Positions 44,730 to 53,385 of a stretch of 64,000 nt of DNA are shown piece after piece (the stretch's first letter is position 1; every line of letters begins with the position of its first letter). The position numbers and the translations under genes were made by a program. Under the pieces are notes generated by a model. The model searched no databases and was not told where the DNA came from. It saw only the letters and a list, made by a program, of their open reading frames with translations. This DNA comes from RYN-133 sp963754285. Lineage in GTDB: Bacteria; Actinomycetota; Actinomycetes; Mycobacteriales; Jatrophihabitantaceae. The DNA lies in NCBI GenBank assembly GCA_963754285.1, contig CAVWFN010000007.1, positions 62,001 to 126,000 of the forward strand, written 5' to 3'.

Positions 44730-45488
44730 CTAACGGTCAACGAGAGGCAGCGAGCGCAGCCCTCGCTCGAGGTGCCACTGCAAGTGCGCGGCGATCAGAC
44801 CGCTCGACTCGCGGCGCGCACCGGACGAGGTCGCGTCGGCGATCACCCAGTCACCGGCGAGCAATGCGCTCAGCAGCACGATCGCCTCGGGTTGCGGGCG
44901 CGCCGAACCGGGCGGGCGGCAGGTGAAACAGACGACGCCGCCGGCCGCGACGTTGAAGGCTGCGTGCGGTCCGGGCGCCGAGCATTTGGCGCACTCGTGC
45001 AGCGCTGGTTCCCAGCCCGACAGCGACGCGGCGCGGATGAAGAACGCGTCGAGGACGAGGCCGGGATCGTGTTCGCGGGCGACAAGGGCCTTGAGCGCGC
45101 CGACGACCAGCAGGAACAGCCGCAGGGCCGGCTCGCCCTCTTCGGTGAGCCGCTCGGCCGTCTCGCAGATCGCGGACACGGCCGTCCAGCGGGAGTAGTC
45201 GCCGGCCAGTTGTGCTCCGTACGCACCGATCGAGTCGGTCTGCTGGACGATGTCGAGCCCGCGGTGCGAGCCGATCATGCGCTGCTCGGGCATCAGCCGC
45301 GAGTAGAGCTGCACGTCGATATGGCTGCCGGGCTCGAGGCGGGCGCCGAACTTCGACGACGTGCGCCGCACGCCCTTGCCGACCGCGCGAACGCGTCCGT
45401 GCCGGCGGGTGAACAGCGTGACGATCCGGTCGGCTTCGCCGAGTTTGTGCACCCGGAGCACGACCGCCTCGTCACGGTAGAGCGGCAT
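44730..45488 (-). CDS. recO: DNA repair protein RecO
   Basis: The 252-residue protein has the RecO OB-fold N-terminus (MPLYRDEAVVLRVHKLGEAD then RIVTLFTRRHGRVRAVGKGV) and the zinc-binding C4 site CAKCSAPGPHAAFNVAAGGV followed by VCFTCR. RecO loads RecA onto SSB-coated single-stranded DNA in the RecFOR pathway. Its start overlaps the MFS gene stop by 17 bases. Neighbouring era and uppS match the mycobacterial arrangement. Confidence 0.95.
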   Translation of the reverse strand: MPLYRDEAVVLRVHKLGEADRIVTLFTRRHGRVRAVGKGVRRTSSKFGARLEPGSHIDVQLYSRLMPEQRMIGSHRGLDIVQQTDSIGAYGAQLAGDYSRWTAVSAICETAERLTEEGEPALRLFLLVVGALKALVAREHDPGLVLDAFFIRAASLSGWEPALHECAKCSAPGPHAAFNVAAGGVVCFTCRPPGSARPQPEAIVLLSALLAGDWVIADATSSGARRESSGLIAAHLQWHLERGLRSLPLVDR

Positions 45489-46713
45489 GGTCCGATCGTC
45501 CCACCGAGGTCTGACCGTGGTGGTCGGACGCGCGCGAGAGCCGTCGGTACATCGTCAGGCCGGTGGCCACGACGGCCAGGCCCGCACCGGCCGCGACCAG
45601 GAACGACGAGCGGGCGCCGTGCGCGTCGGCGATGGTGCCGACCACCGCCGCACCCGCGCCGAATCCGGCGCTGAGCCCGACCACGACCCAGGTCAGGCCC
45701 TCGGTCAGCGCGGTCGCCGGCACGAGCCGCTCGACGAGACCGAACGCCGCGATCAACGCCGGTGCCGTGCCGGTGCCTGCAGCGACGGCGATGACGGCCA
45801 GGACGGGGATGTTCGGCGCGAGCAGGAACAGCAGCGGCAGGATCCCGAACACCACGGCCTGGTTGCGGAAGCGGCTGAGCTGGCTCGTGGTTCGCGGACG
45901 TGCGCCGTAGAAGAAGCCGGACACGCCGCTGCTCAACGCGAACAGCGCGACGACGAGGCCACCGAGGTTGCGATGCCCGTGCTGCCCGCAGAAGGCGATC
46001 TCCGAGACCTCGGCGCTGGAAAACACTGCGCCCATGAACACGGTCGCGACCAGTACCGGCACCATGCCGTGCGCACGCATCGCCGACCGGTGCAGCATGT
46101 CGGCCCGATGCAGCACGCGGGGTTCGGTGGCGCGTTGCGTGGCAAGGCTCGCGCCACCGGCCGCGACGAGGGTGCCCGCGACATAGAGCGCGACGACCGG
46201 CGGTGCGATCGTCGCGATGAACGTGGCGATCAGCGGCCCGAGCACGAAGATCGCCTCGTCCAAGGTGGAGGCGAACGAGTACGCGGTGGTCAGCTCGTCC
46301 GGACGCCCGGCGAGCAGGCCCGACCACCGGGCACGAACGAGCGAGCCGACCGTGATGTAACTGAACCCGGCGACGAACACCGGCGGCAGGATCGTCCAGT
46401 CAGGCGCGTCGGTCGACAGCAGCACCGCTGCGGTGACGACGGCGACCAGGTGGACGAACGTTGCGGGCACCATGACGCGGCGTTGGCCGAGTCGGTCGAC
46501 CAGTCGAGAGAGCAGCGGAGCTCCTGGGACGCCGCCGATGACGTAGACGCCGCTCGCCACGCCGGCGAAGCCGTAATGACCGGCGCGCGCCGACAAGGTG
46601 AGCACGAGCGCGATCGGGTAGATCCCGATCGGCAGTTCCATGACGAACCCGGCCACGGTGAAGGCGACCGATCCCGGGGCGCGGCGGAACACCGCGCGAT
46701 ACGTGCCGAGCAT
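45472..46713 (-). CDS. MFS transporter
   Basis: The 413-residue protein has 12 predicted helices, with the loop 2-3 motif A-like stretch LLSRLVDRLGQRRVMVPATF and an internal repeat. It matches the broad YfcJ-like/exporter groups but no specific substrate. It lies between era (start of era's stop codon three bases upstream) and recO, overlapping recO, so it was inserted into the conserved era-recO block without breaking co-transcription. Confidence 0.85.
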   Translation of the reverse strand: MLGTYRAVFRRAPGSVAFTVAGFVMELPIGIYPIALVLTLSARAGHYGFAGVASGVYVIGGVPGAPLLSRLVDRLGQRRVMVPATFVHLVAVVTAAVLLSTDAPDWTILPPVFVAGFSYITVGSLVRARWSGLLAGRPDELTTAYSFASTLDEAIFVLGPLIATFIATIAPPVVALYVAGTLVAAGGASLATQRATEPRVLHRADMLHRSAMRAHGMVPVLVATVFMGAVFSSAEVSEIAFCGQHGHRNLGGLVVALFALSSGVSGFFYGARPRTTSQLSRFRNQAVVFGILPLLFLLAPNIPVLAVIAVAAGTGTAPALIAAFGLVERLVPATALTEGLTWVVVGLSAGFGAGAAVVGTIADAHGARSSFLVAAGAGLAVVATGLTMYRRLSRASDHHGQTSVGRSDHAALP

Positions 46714-46716
46714 CAG

Positions 46717-47595
46717 TCAGAACCCGAGCCGGTCGAGCTTCTTCGGATCGCGTTGCCAGTCGGCTTCGACCGCGACGTGCAGATCGAGGTGCACCCGGGT
46801 GCCGAGCAGTTCTTCGATCGCGTGCCGCGCCGTCGTCCCGATCTGCTTGAGCCGCGCACCGCGGGCGCCGATGATGATGCCCTTCTGGCTGGTGCGCTCG
46901 AGATGGATCGTCGCGTAGATCAGCGTGCGCTGTTCGTTCGTATTGGTCTCTTCGACGGTGACAGCGATCGAGTGCGGCAGTTCGTCACGTACGCCGTCGA
47001 GCGCGGCCTCGCGGATGAGCTCGGCGATGCGGGTGTCGATGTCGTTGTCGGTCGTGACGTCGTCGGGGTAGAGCTGCGGGCCTTCGGGCAGGTGGCCGAT
47101 GAGCAGGTCGGCGAGCAGTCCGACCTGGTCGCCGGATGCAGCCGAGACGGGGACGATGTCGGCGAAATCGCCGAGCTGCGAGACCGCGATGAGTTGTTCG
47201 GCGACCTGGCGCTTCGACGCGACGTCGGTCTTGGTCACGATGGCGACGCTCGGTGCGCGCAGCGCGGCGAGCTCACCGGCGATGTAGCGGTCGCCGGGCC
47301 CGATGCGCTGGTCGGCGGGGACGCAGAAACCGACCACGTCGACATCGGCGAGGGTGGCGCGCACGACGTCGTTGAGCCGCTCGCCGAGCAGGGTGCGCGG
47401 GCGGTGCAGTCCTGGGGTGTCGACGAGGATCAGTTGTGCGTCCGGACGGGTGACGATGCCGCGGACCGCGTGGCGGGTGGTCTGCGGCTTGTCGCTGGTG
47501 ATGACGATCTTGCTGCCGACGAGCGCATTGGTCAGGGTCGACTTGCCGGCGTTCGGGCGCCCGACGAAGCACGCGAAGCCGGATCGGTAGTGCAC
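46717..47595 (-). CDS. era: GTPase Era
   Basis: The GTG at 47595 follows GGGAGGA seven bases upstream and gives 292 residues; an in-frame GTG nine codons earlier is less likely. G-motifs are GRPNAGKST (G1), DTPG (G3), TKTD (G4) and SAAS (G5). The C-terminal KH domain has SQKGIIIGARGARLKQIGTT. Era binds the 3' end of 16S rRNA and aids 30S assembly. In mycobacteria it sits directly beside the cdd-like and CorC genes; here those are 7 kb away. Confidence 0.95.
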   Translation of the reverse strand: MHYRSGFACFVGRPNAGKSTLTNALVGSKIVITSDKPQTTRHAVRGIVTRPDAQLILVDTPGLHRPRTLLGERLNDVVRATLADVDVVGFCVPADQRIGPGDRYIAGELAALRAPSVAIVTKTDVASKRQVAEQLIAVSQLGDFADIVPVSAASGDQVGLLADLLIGHLPEGPQLYPDDVTTDNDIDTRIAELIREAALDGVRDELPHSIAVTVEETNTNEQRTLIYATIHLERTSQKGIIIGARGARLKQIGTTARHAIEELLGTRVHLDLHVAVEADWQRDPKKLDRLGF

Positions 47596-47671
47596 CCGTC
47601 GATCCTCCCAGATCGGTGACACCGGCGGCTCCTACACGCAGCCCTCAGGCGTGCCCGTTAGCGTCGTAGCC

Positions 47672-48289
47672 ATGCGCGCTGCCCTGCTCAGCGCCGCGAT
47701 CGCGGCGCCGCTGGTGCTCCTGGGCGCATGCACGTCCAGCGGTGATCCTGCGCCGGACGTGACCAACACGCAGACGGTGGTCGGCACGCGGACGCAGCCG
47801 GCCGGCCCGGTGAGGCCTGTGCCGACCGGTCCGACCACGGCTGCGCGGGCGGCGTCGTGTCCGCTGGTGCCGACGCAGATGGCGGCCAATCGGGTCGGCA
47901 TGCGGCTCGAGCGGATCACCGTGCTGCACAGCGGCGGGAAGGTCGTCGGCTGCCGCTTCTACGCCCTGCAGAACTCGCCGCTGCACAACTCCGAACATCT
48001 ACCCGGCCCGAACCAGCCGACGATCGAGGTCGAGACGGCGCGGTACGCGTCACCGATTGCTGCGCACAACGCCTTCGTCCTCGACGCGCGACGCGGCAAG
48101 AACCCGCAGCAGGCGAAGATCGGCAGCACCACCGGCGTGTGCTTCCAGATCGCGTTCTACAAGCCTGATCACGGACGCGACTGGGCGTGCGGGTTCAGCC
48201 TTGGCACCACGAAGATCACGGTGCGCACGGTGGCGACCGCGTCGCTCGACGCCATCTCCCTGACACGTGCGGTCGCACGCAACGTCTGA
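47672..48289 (+). CDS. Putative lipoprotein, DUF2020-like
   Basis: The ATG at 47672 gives 205 residues with a lipoprotein signal (LLSAAIAAPLVLLGAC, lipobox LLGAC). After a Thr/Pro-rich linker the domain AASCPLVPTQMAANRVGMRL, VVGCRFYALQNSPLHNS and GVCFQIAFYKPDHGRDWACG resembles actinobacterial DUF2020 lipoproteins. Conserved cysteines suggest an exported, disulfide-bonded fold. It overlaps trmL by one base (TGATG) and starts the plus-strand run that separates era from its usual partners. Confidence 0.75.
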   Translation: MRAALLSAAIAAPLVLLGACTSSGDPAPDVTNTQTVVGTRTQPAGPVRPVPTGPTTAARAASCPLVPTQMAANRVGMRLERITVLHSGGKVVGCRFYALQNSPLHNSEHLPGPNQPTIEVETARYASPIAAHNAFVLDARRGKNPQQAKIGSTTGVCFQIAFYKPDHGRDWACGFSLGTTKITVRTVATASLDAISLTRAVARNV

Positions 48290-48753
48290 TGTTCAATATC
48301 GCGTTCATCGAACCGAAGATCCCGACCAACACGGGCAACGCGATCCGTCTGGCCGCGGCCACCGGCGCGCACCTGCATCTGGTCGAGCCGCTCGGGTTCA
48401 CGCTCGAAGACGCCCAACTGCGCAGGGCCGGGCTCGACTACCACGATCTCGCGACGGTCACCGTCCATTCGTGCGTCGATTCGTTGTGGGACGCCGTGCT
48501 GCCCGCACACGTCTATGCCTTCACGACCGGCGGCGAGCGCAATTACTCGGACGTGCGTTACGAGCCAGGTGATGTGTTGATGTTCGGCGCCGAGCCGTCG
48601 GGGCCCGAGCCGGCGGCCTTCGCCGGGCCGCACGTCGATGCGCGGGTGCGCATCCCGATGTTGCCCGGACGACGCTCGCTCAACCTGGCCAACTGCGCGG
48701 CGCTGGTCACCTACGAAGCGTGGCGGCAGCACGGCTTCGCGGGCGCGCCGTGA
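48289..48753 (+). CDS. trmL: tRNA (cytidine/uridine-2'-O)-methyltransferase, TrmL type
   Basis: The 154-residue SPOUT-fold protein begins MFNIAFIEPKIPTNTGNAIR and carries the SAM-knot motifs HLVEPLGFTLEDAQLRRAGL, VLMFGAEPSGPEPAAFAG and IPMLPGRRSLNLANCAALVT. It methylates the wobble position of leucine tRNAs. Its start shares a base with the lipoprotein stop, and its stop overlaps the start of the following hydrolase (GTGA). Confidence 0.92.
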   Translation: MFNIAFIEPKIPTNTGNAIRLAAATGAHLHLVEPLGFTLEDAQLRRAGLDYHDLATVTVHSCVDSLWDAVLPAHVYAFTTGGERNYSDVRYEPGDVLMFGAEPSGPEPAAFAGPHVDARVRIPMLPGRRSLNLANCAALVTYEAWRQHGFAGAP

Positions 48754-49499
48754 TCACCACGCACCGGTACGGATCGGACCCGTCCCAGTTCGGGGAGTTG
48801 TCTCGTCCGGACGGCGCTTCGTCAGGCACCGTCGTCGTGATCCACGGCGGGTTCTGGCGGGCGCGCTACGACCTGTCGCTCGGTCGGCCGCTGGCGGCCG
48901 ATCTCGTGGCGCGCGGCTACACCGCATGGAACCTCGAGTACCGGCGCGTCGGCATCGGCGGCGGGTGGCCGGGAACCTTCGACGACATCGCGGCCGGGAT
49001 CGACCTGCTCGCCGACCTCGACGTCGACACGTCCGGCGTCGTGGCCGTCGGGCACAGCGCCGGCGGGCACCTCGCGACGTGGGCGGCCGGACGGGCGAAG
49101 CTGCCCGATGACGCGCCGGGAGCCGATCCGCGCGTCGGCGTCACCGGGGTCGTCTCGCAAGCAGGCGTGCTCGACCTCGTCAGGTGCGCTGAGCATCGCG
49201 TCGGCGGGCAAGCAGCGCCGGATCTGATGGGTGGAATGCCGCGCGAGTTGCCTGAGCAGTACCGGCTCGCCGACCCGCTCTCGGCCGTCCCGCTGTCGGC
49301 GCCGGTGATGTGCGTGCATGCCCGTGCCGACGAGAACGTCCCGTACTCGCAAAGCGTCGACTACGTTGCCGCCGCCCGCCGTGCCGGCGCGAACGCGTGG
49401 CTCGAGACGGTCGCCGGCGATCACTTCACCGTCATCGATCCGTCCACACCCGCGTGGCAGGTCGTGATCGAGGCGCTGCCCGCCCTGCTCGCCGGCTGA
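48750..49499 (+). CDS. Alpha/beta hydrolase, esterase/kynurenine-formamidase-like
   Basis: The GTG overlapping the trmL stop gives 249 residues. Features are the oxyanion HGGFWR, nucleophile elbow GHSAGGHLATWAAG, acid region MCVHARADENVPYSQ and the final histidine in VAGDHFTVIDP. This pattern fits the BD-FAE/kynurenine formamidase-like group (HGGxW and GHSAGGH). No signal peptide is present. Substrate unknown. Confidence 0.85.
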   Translation: MITTHRYGSDPSQFGELSRPDGASSGTVVVIHGGFWRARYDLSLGRPLAADLVARGYTAWNLEYRRVGIGGGWPGTFDDIAAGIDLLADLDVDTSGVVAVGHSAGGHLATWAAGRAKLPDDAPGADPRVGVTGVVSQAGVLDLVRCAEHRVGGQAAPDLMGGMPRELPEQYRLADPLSAVPLSAPVMCVHARADENVPYSQSVDYVAAARRAGANAWLETVAGDHFTVIDPSTPAWQVVIEALPALLAG

Positions 49500-49615
49500 A
49501 CCGCCGCGGACCGCCGTCCGTGGTCCAGGTACTAGCCCCATGGTCGTATGGCGGCTGCGACCGGCGCTGCGGGAGAAATGACTGCGATGGCAACACCGCC
49601 AACCAAGGAGCAGTC

Positions 49616-50140
49616 ATGACTTTGTCCCGCCAACAGCGCGTCCTCGTGGCGATCGGGGCCGCCGGTGGCGCATGCGCGATCGCGGTCCCCGCAGCGCTCG
49701 CCCTCTCACACAACTCCACGTTCGGCCAGCGCATCCCGGTGCGCGTTCCGTCGTCGGCGCACGTTGCGCACTTCGACGACCACGGCGGCGTCGTCGAAGC
49801 GGTGCACGAGCCGCGTCACCGCGACGACCCGAAGCCACGCAAGCACGGTGACCCGATCACGTCGACTGCTCCTGCGAGCCGCGAGCCCGAACCCGGCGAC
49901 GACCGCGGTCGTGGCGATGAGCACGGCGATGATCGCGGCACGACAACCCGCGAGGCCGAGCCGGGTGATGACCACGGCGGCGACAACCGCGGCGGGCATC
50001 GCGGCCCCGGCAATGGACGCGGCAGCGCAAGCAACGGCGGAAGCGGCAGCGGCAGCGGTCCCGGCAGTGGCGACGACGGCGACCACCACGGTGGTGGTGG
50101 CGGCGACGATGGCGGCCATCACGACGGTGGCGACCACTAG
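49616..50140 (+). CDS. Exported or membrane-anchored His/Asp/Gly-rich protein
   Basis: The ATG at 49616 has the ribosome-binding site AAGGAG and gives 174 residues. An N-terminal hydrophobic segment (VLVAIGAAGGACAIAVPAAL) is followed by a segment ending near SSAHVAHFDD, and then about 110 residues of very low complexity built from Asp, Gly, His, Arg, Glu and Ser. Its last 25 residues contain seven His and seven Asp. Such tails can bind metal ions. It ends six bases before the sensor kinase at 50147, so the two are co-transcribed; a role as external metal-buffering or sensing partner is inferred. Confidence 0.7.
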   Translation: MTLSRQQRVLVAIGAAGGACAIAVPAALALSHNSTFGQRIPVRVPSSAHVAHFDDHGGVVEAVHEPRHRDDPKPRKHGDPITSTAPASREPEPGDDRGRGDEHGDDRGTTTREAEPGDDHGGDNRGGHRGPGNGRGSASNGGSGSGSGPGSGDDGDHHGGGGGDDGGHHDGGDH

Positions 50141-50146
50141 GTCGAC

Positions 50147-51556
50147 ATGACGCTGGACGATCTGTTCGCGGCGGTCCGTCCCGATGATTCGGGACGGACC
50201 GCTGCATCACGTCCGGACTGGGTTGTGCTGGTCGAGGCCGGCCGTCGCGAGCGGACGACGCGCGGACCCAGCCTGCGTCGCGCGTTGGTCCAACTCGGCG
50301 CAGGCGGTCTGGTCGTGATCGCGCTCGTCGTGCTCGTCGGCGGTCTGATCAGCCGCCGCATCGCACAGAGCCAATCGGTGCACGAGGTCGCGCGGATCAC
50401 CGATGTTCTCGCCACGAGCGTGATCGAGCCCGCGCTCACGAATCGGATGGCGACGAGCACGACCGCTGCGGGGCGCCTCGACGCCCTCGTCCACGCGCAC
50501 GTGCTCAACGACGAACTCGTGCGGGTCAAGCTGTGGACGCCGTCCGGTCGCATCGTCTATTCCGACGATCCGCGACTGGTCGGGGTCAGGTTCGGCCTCG
50601 ACACCGACGCGCGGGTCGCGCTGGCGCAGCCGCAGGTGCGCGCCGAGATCAGCGATCTGTCCGAGCCGGAGAACCGGTTCGAGCGCGGCGAGGGCACCCT
50701 GCTCGAGGTCTATCGGCCGGTGTGGACGCCGAACGGGCAGCCACTGCTGTTCGAGACGTACTTTCGCTATGACCAGGTGTCCGAGCGGGCCGGCCAGCTC
50801 TGGCGTGGATTCGCGGCGATCACGTTGAGCAGCATCGCGGCGGTGGTCGTGCTGCTCGTCCCTCTCGTGTGGGCACTGGTTTCTCGTGCGCGCCGAGCAC
50901 ACAGTCAGCGCGAGGCGATGCTTCAGCGGGCCATGGACGCGTCACTCGACGAACGGCGGCGCATCGCAGCGACACTGCACGACGGGGTGGTTCAAGAACT
51001 TGCGGCAGCGTCGTTCACCGTCGCCGGCACCGCCCAGGACGCTCAGACGAGCGGCAATCCGGAGCTGGCGCAACGCCTGCGTGCGGCGGGCGATGCCGTG
51101 CGCACGAGCATCGGCAGCATGCGCTCGCTGCTGGTCGACATCTATCCGCCGAGCTTGAGCAGCGCAGGGCTGCTGCCTGCACTACGCGATCTCGCCACAT
51201 CGGTGCGCGTGCCTGTCGAACTCGATGTCGACGACCAGGTCGCTCAGCAGCTCACGCAAGAAGCGCAGCAAGCGGTGTTCCGGGTGACGCAGGAATGCCT
51301 GCGCAATGCTGCGGCGCATTCGTCCGCATCGCAGGTGACGGTGTCGCTCGGATGCAGTGACGATGCGATCGAACTGCAGATCGTCGACGACGGAGTCGGT
51401 TTCGATCCGGACTCGACTCGGGAGCACGGGCACTTCGGCCTGTCACTCATCGGGGATCTGGCGCGCGACCTCGGGGCCGAGCTTTCGGTTTCGAGTCAAT
51501 CGGGACGGGGGACGGCATGGCGGCTACGGATGTCCCGGTCGTCGGTGCCCCAGTGA
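50147..51556 (+). CDS. Sensor histidine kinase, HisKA_3 family
   Basis: The 469-residue protein has a membrane helix (about 51-69), an extracellular domain of about 145 residues (to about residue 215), a second helix (about 222-246), a HAMP-like coil, the phosphoacceptor DERRRIAATLHDGVVQELAA (His278), and a HATPase with N box FRVTQECLRNAAAHS and G box DDGVGFDPD. It is complete and pairs with the regulator whose gene overlaps its end by 40 bases. The first 20 codons contain a perfect hairpin; see findings. Confidence 0.92.
   Translation: MTLDDLFAAVRPDDSGRTAASRPDWVVLVEAGRRERTTRGPSLRRALVQLGAGGLVVIALVVLVGGLISRRIAQSQSVHEVARITDVLATSVIEPALTNRMATSTTAAGRLDALVHAHVLNDELVRVKLWTPSGRIVYSDDPRLVGVRFGLDTDARVALAQPQVRAEISDLSEPENRFERGEGTLLEVYRPVWTPNGQPLLFETYFRYDQVSERAGQLWRGFAAITLSSIAAVVVLLVPLVWALVSRARRAHSQREAMLQRAMDASLDERRRIAATLHDGVVQELAAASFTVAGTAQDAQTSGNPELAQRLRAAGDAVRTSIGSMRSLLVDIYPPSLSSAGLLPALRDLATSVRVPVELDVDDQVAQQLTQEAQQAVFRVTQECLRNAAAHSSASQVTVSLGCSDDAIELQIVDDGVGFDPDSTREHGHFGLSLIGDLARDLGAELSVSSQSGRGTAWRLRMSRSSVPQ
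50171..50202. other. Perfect 14-bp hairpin inside the start of the kinase gene
   Basis: GCGGTCCGTCCCGA and TCGGGACGGACCGC pair exactly around the loop TGAT, 24 bases after the start codon (codons about 9-19). Including one G-U pair the stem can reach 17 base pairs. It resembles a terminator or translation-control hairpin but lies in coding sequence. Confidence 0.6.
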
Positions 51557-52167
51557 TCGGGGTGGTTCTGGTCGATGACCATCCACTTGTGCGGGCGGGT
51601 TTGTCGACGCTGATCGACGCGGCCGACGACATGACGGTGGTCGGTGAGGCGGCCGACGGCGCGGAGGCGGTGCGGGTGTGCGCGACCGCGAACGCCGACG
51701 TCGTGCTCATGGACCTGTCGATGCCCGTGCTCGACGGGGTCGCCGCGACGCGGCAACTGCTGACGGAGAATCCCAGTGCGCGCGTGGTCGTCCTGTCGTC
51801 GTTTTCCGATCGCGCTCGCGTGCGCGACGCGATCACCGCCGGCGCGGTCGGCTACGTGCTCAAGGACGCCGGCCCGGACGAGGTGATCGCCGCAGTTCGA
51901 GCCGCAGCCGCGGGCCACGCGCCGCTCGACCCGCGGGTCGCAAGCGCGCTGCTGCCCTCTGCCGTGTCCGATCCCGCCGCAGGCCTGAGCGATCGCGAGA
52001 TCGAGGTGTTGCGGCTGGCCAGTCAGGGGCTGGCCAACAAGCAGATCGCTCGCTCGCTGGGCATCGCCGAGCGCACCGTGAAGGTGCATCTGGGCAACGT
52101 GTTCCGCCGCATCGGCGTCAACGACCGCACGTCCGCCGCGTTGTGGGCGCGGGAGCATCTCGACTGA
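51517..52167 (+). CDS. LuxR-type (NarL) response regulator
   Basis: The 216-residue protein has receiver residues VLVDDHP, Asp66 in VVLMDLSMP, VVLSSFSD and VLKDAG, and a LuxR helix-turn-helix (LSDREIEVLRLASQGLANKQ then RTVKVHLGNVFRRIG). It overlaps its cognate kinase gene by 40 bases. Output genes are not identified; the downstream HAF-type secreted protein is one candidate. Confidence 0.93.
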   Translation: MAATDVPVVGAPVIGVVLVDDHPLVRAGLSTLIDAADDMTVVGEAADGAEAVRVCATANADVVLMDLSMPVLDGVAATRQLLTENPSARVVVLSSFSDRARVRDAITAGAVGYVLKDAGPDEVIAAVRAAAAGHAPLDPRVASALLPSAVSDPAAGLSDREIEVLRLASQGLANKQIARSLGIAERTVKVHLGNVFRRIGVNDRTSAALWAREHLD

Positions 52168-52252
52168 TCGCTCCAGCGGTTTGAACTGAGCGTTTTCTGT
52201 GTGATCATTTGGCGCCGAGCGCATCTCGAATTCACACCTGGAGTAACCCCCA

Positions 52253-53251
52253 ATGCCCCGAGTCTCACTGCGCGCCGCCTGGTTGGTCGGCGCATCAACA
52301 GCACTTGCCGCGCTGGCGACGGTCGCCGTCCCCATCGCCGCCGACGCGAGTTCCGCGGCAGCCGGCCGATACGCCTACAAGCAGGCGGTGGGAACCCGCT
52401 CAGGAAAGCCGTGCACGAATCTCAAGGTCGACGCGATCAACGATCACGGCGTCCTGGCCGGAACGGTGTACTGCGCGCAGCGCTCGCGGGGCTTCATCTC
52501 CAACCGCCGGAACAGCTTTGCGTTTCCCGCCGGACCGAAGTCCGACACGTTCGTCACCGCGATCTCCGACACCGGCACGCTTGTCGGCACCTCGGTGATC
52601 AACTACTCGGGACGGGCGACCGCATGGCTGCGCACGCCGACAGGCAAATACCGAAAGATCAACGATCCGCATGCCGGTCACTACGGAACCTTGCCCCAGG
52701 AGATCAACAAGCACAATGTCATCGTCGGGGTCTACTACTCCGGCACCGCAACCAGCTCACATGCGCACGGTTACATCGAGCGCGCCGGGCACTTCAGCGA
52801 CCTCAAGCTTCCCACCACGCTGAAGGCAACCGATTCCGCCGTCACAGGGATCAACGCCCATGGCGACCTGTGTGGTTGGTACGTGCAGGCCTCCGGCCCG
52901 TTCCACGGATTCGTGATCATCGGCGGCCGGTTCCACACTGTCAATGCGCCTGCAGCCGGAACGGCGCGGGGCGAGGGAACCAGCGTCGGCTCGATCGCTG
53001 ACGACGGCACCTACGCCGGTGGTGCCCAGTTCGCGCGCGAACCCGACAACGCCCACCAATACCGTCCCTTCATGCATGGGTGGGTGTTCCGCCACGGCCG
53101 CTTCACGTCGATCAGCGTCCCGACGAAGTTCGGCAACAACACCAACATCCTCGGCATGAACGATGCGGGGACCATCGTGGGGTCCTACGTCCACCGCGAC
53201 GGTCGCACGGGGTGGGACATCGAAGGGTTCATTGCCAAGCCGCAGAAGTAG
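52253..53251 (+). CDS. Secreted protein with HAF-like repeats
   Basis: The 332-residue protein starts MPRVSLRAAWLVGASTALAA with a signal peptide cleaved near ADASS. The mature part is a series of repeats each containing a variation of xxINDHGVLAGTVY, such as AISDTGTLVGTSVINYSG, EINKHNVIVGVYYSG, GINAHGDLCGWYVQASGP, and GMNDAGTIVGSYVHRDG. These match the HAF extracellular repeat. It is likely a beta-propeller on the cell surface. It lies 85 bases behind the response regulator, so regulation by that system is plausible. Confidence 0.8.
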   Translation: MPRVSLRAAWLVGASTALAALATVAVPIAADASSAAAGRYAYKQAVGTRSGKPCTNLKVDAINDHGVLAGTVYCAQRSRGFISNRRNSFAFPAGPKSDTFVTAISDTGTLVGTSVINYSGRATAWLRTPTGKYRKINDPHAGHYGTLPQEINKHNVIVGVYYSGTATSSHAHGYIERAGHFSDLKLPTTLKATDSAVTGINAHGDLCGWYVQASGPFHGFVIIGGRFHTVNAPAAGTARGEGTSVGSIADDGTYAGGAQFAREPDNAHQYRPFMHGWVFRHGRFTSISVPTKFGNNTNILGMNDAGTIVGSYVHRDGRTGWDIEGFIAKPQK

Positions 53252-53385
53252 GTTGCCCAGCTCTTGATCGGCTCAACACGCCGCTCGCGGTTCACGAGTG
53301 GCGTGCTGCGAATCTTCATATATTTATGCGGATTCTCTGTCCACAGCTATGGTGTTTCTTCCTCGGAAGAGATAGAATCGAACAT

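Noticed and set aside
45487..47619. A 710-codon open frame on the plus strand opposite MFS and era
   Set aside because: Antisense shadow; no motif, and era and the MFS transporter are unmistakable on the other strand.
49706..50137. A hydrophobic Ala/Val-rich minus-strand frame that could look like a membrane protein
   Set aside because: It is the reverse complement of the His/Asp/Gly codons of the plus-strand gene; the plus-strand gene has a good ribosome-binding site and coupling to the kinase.
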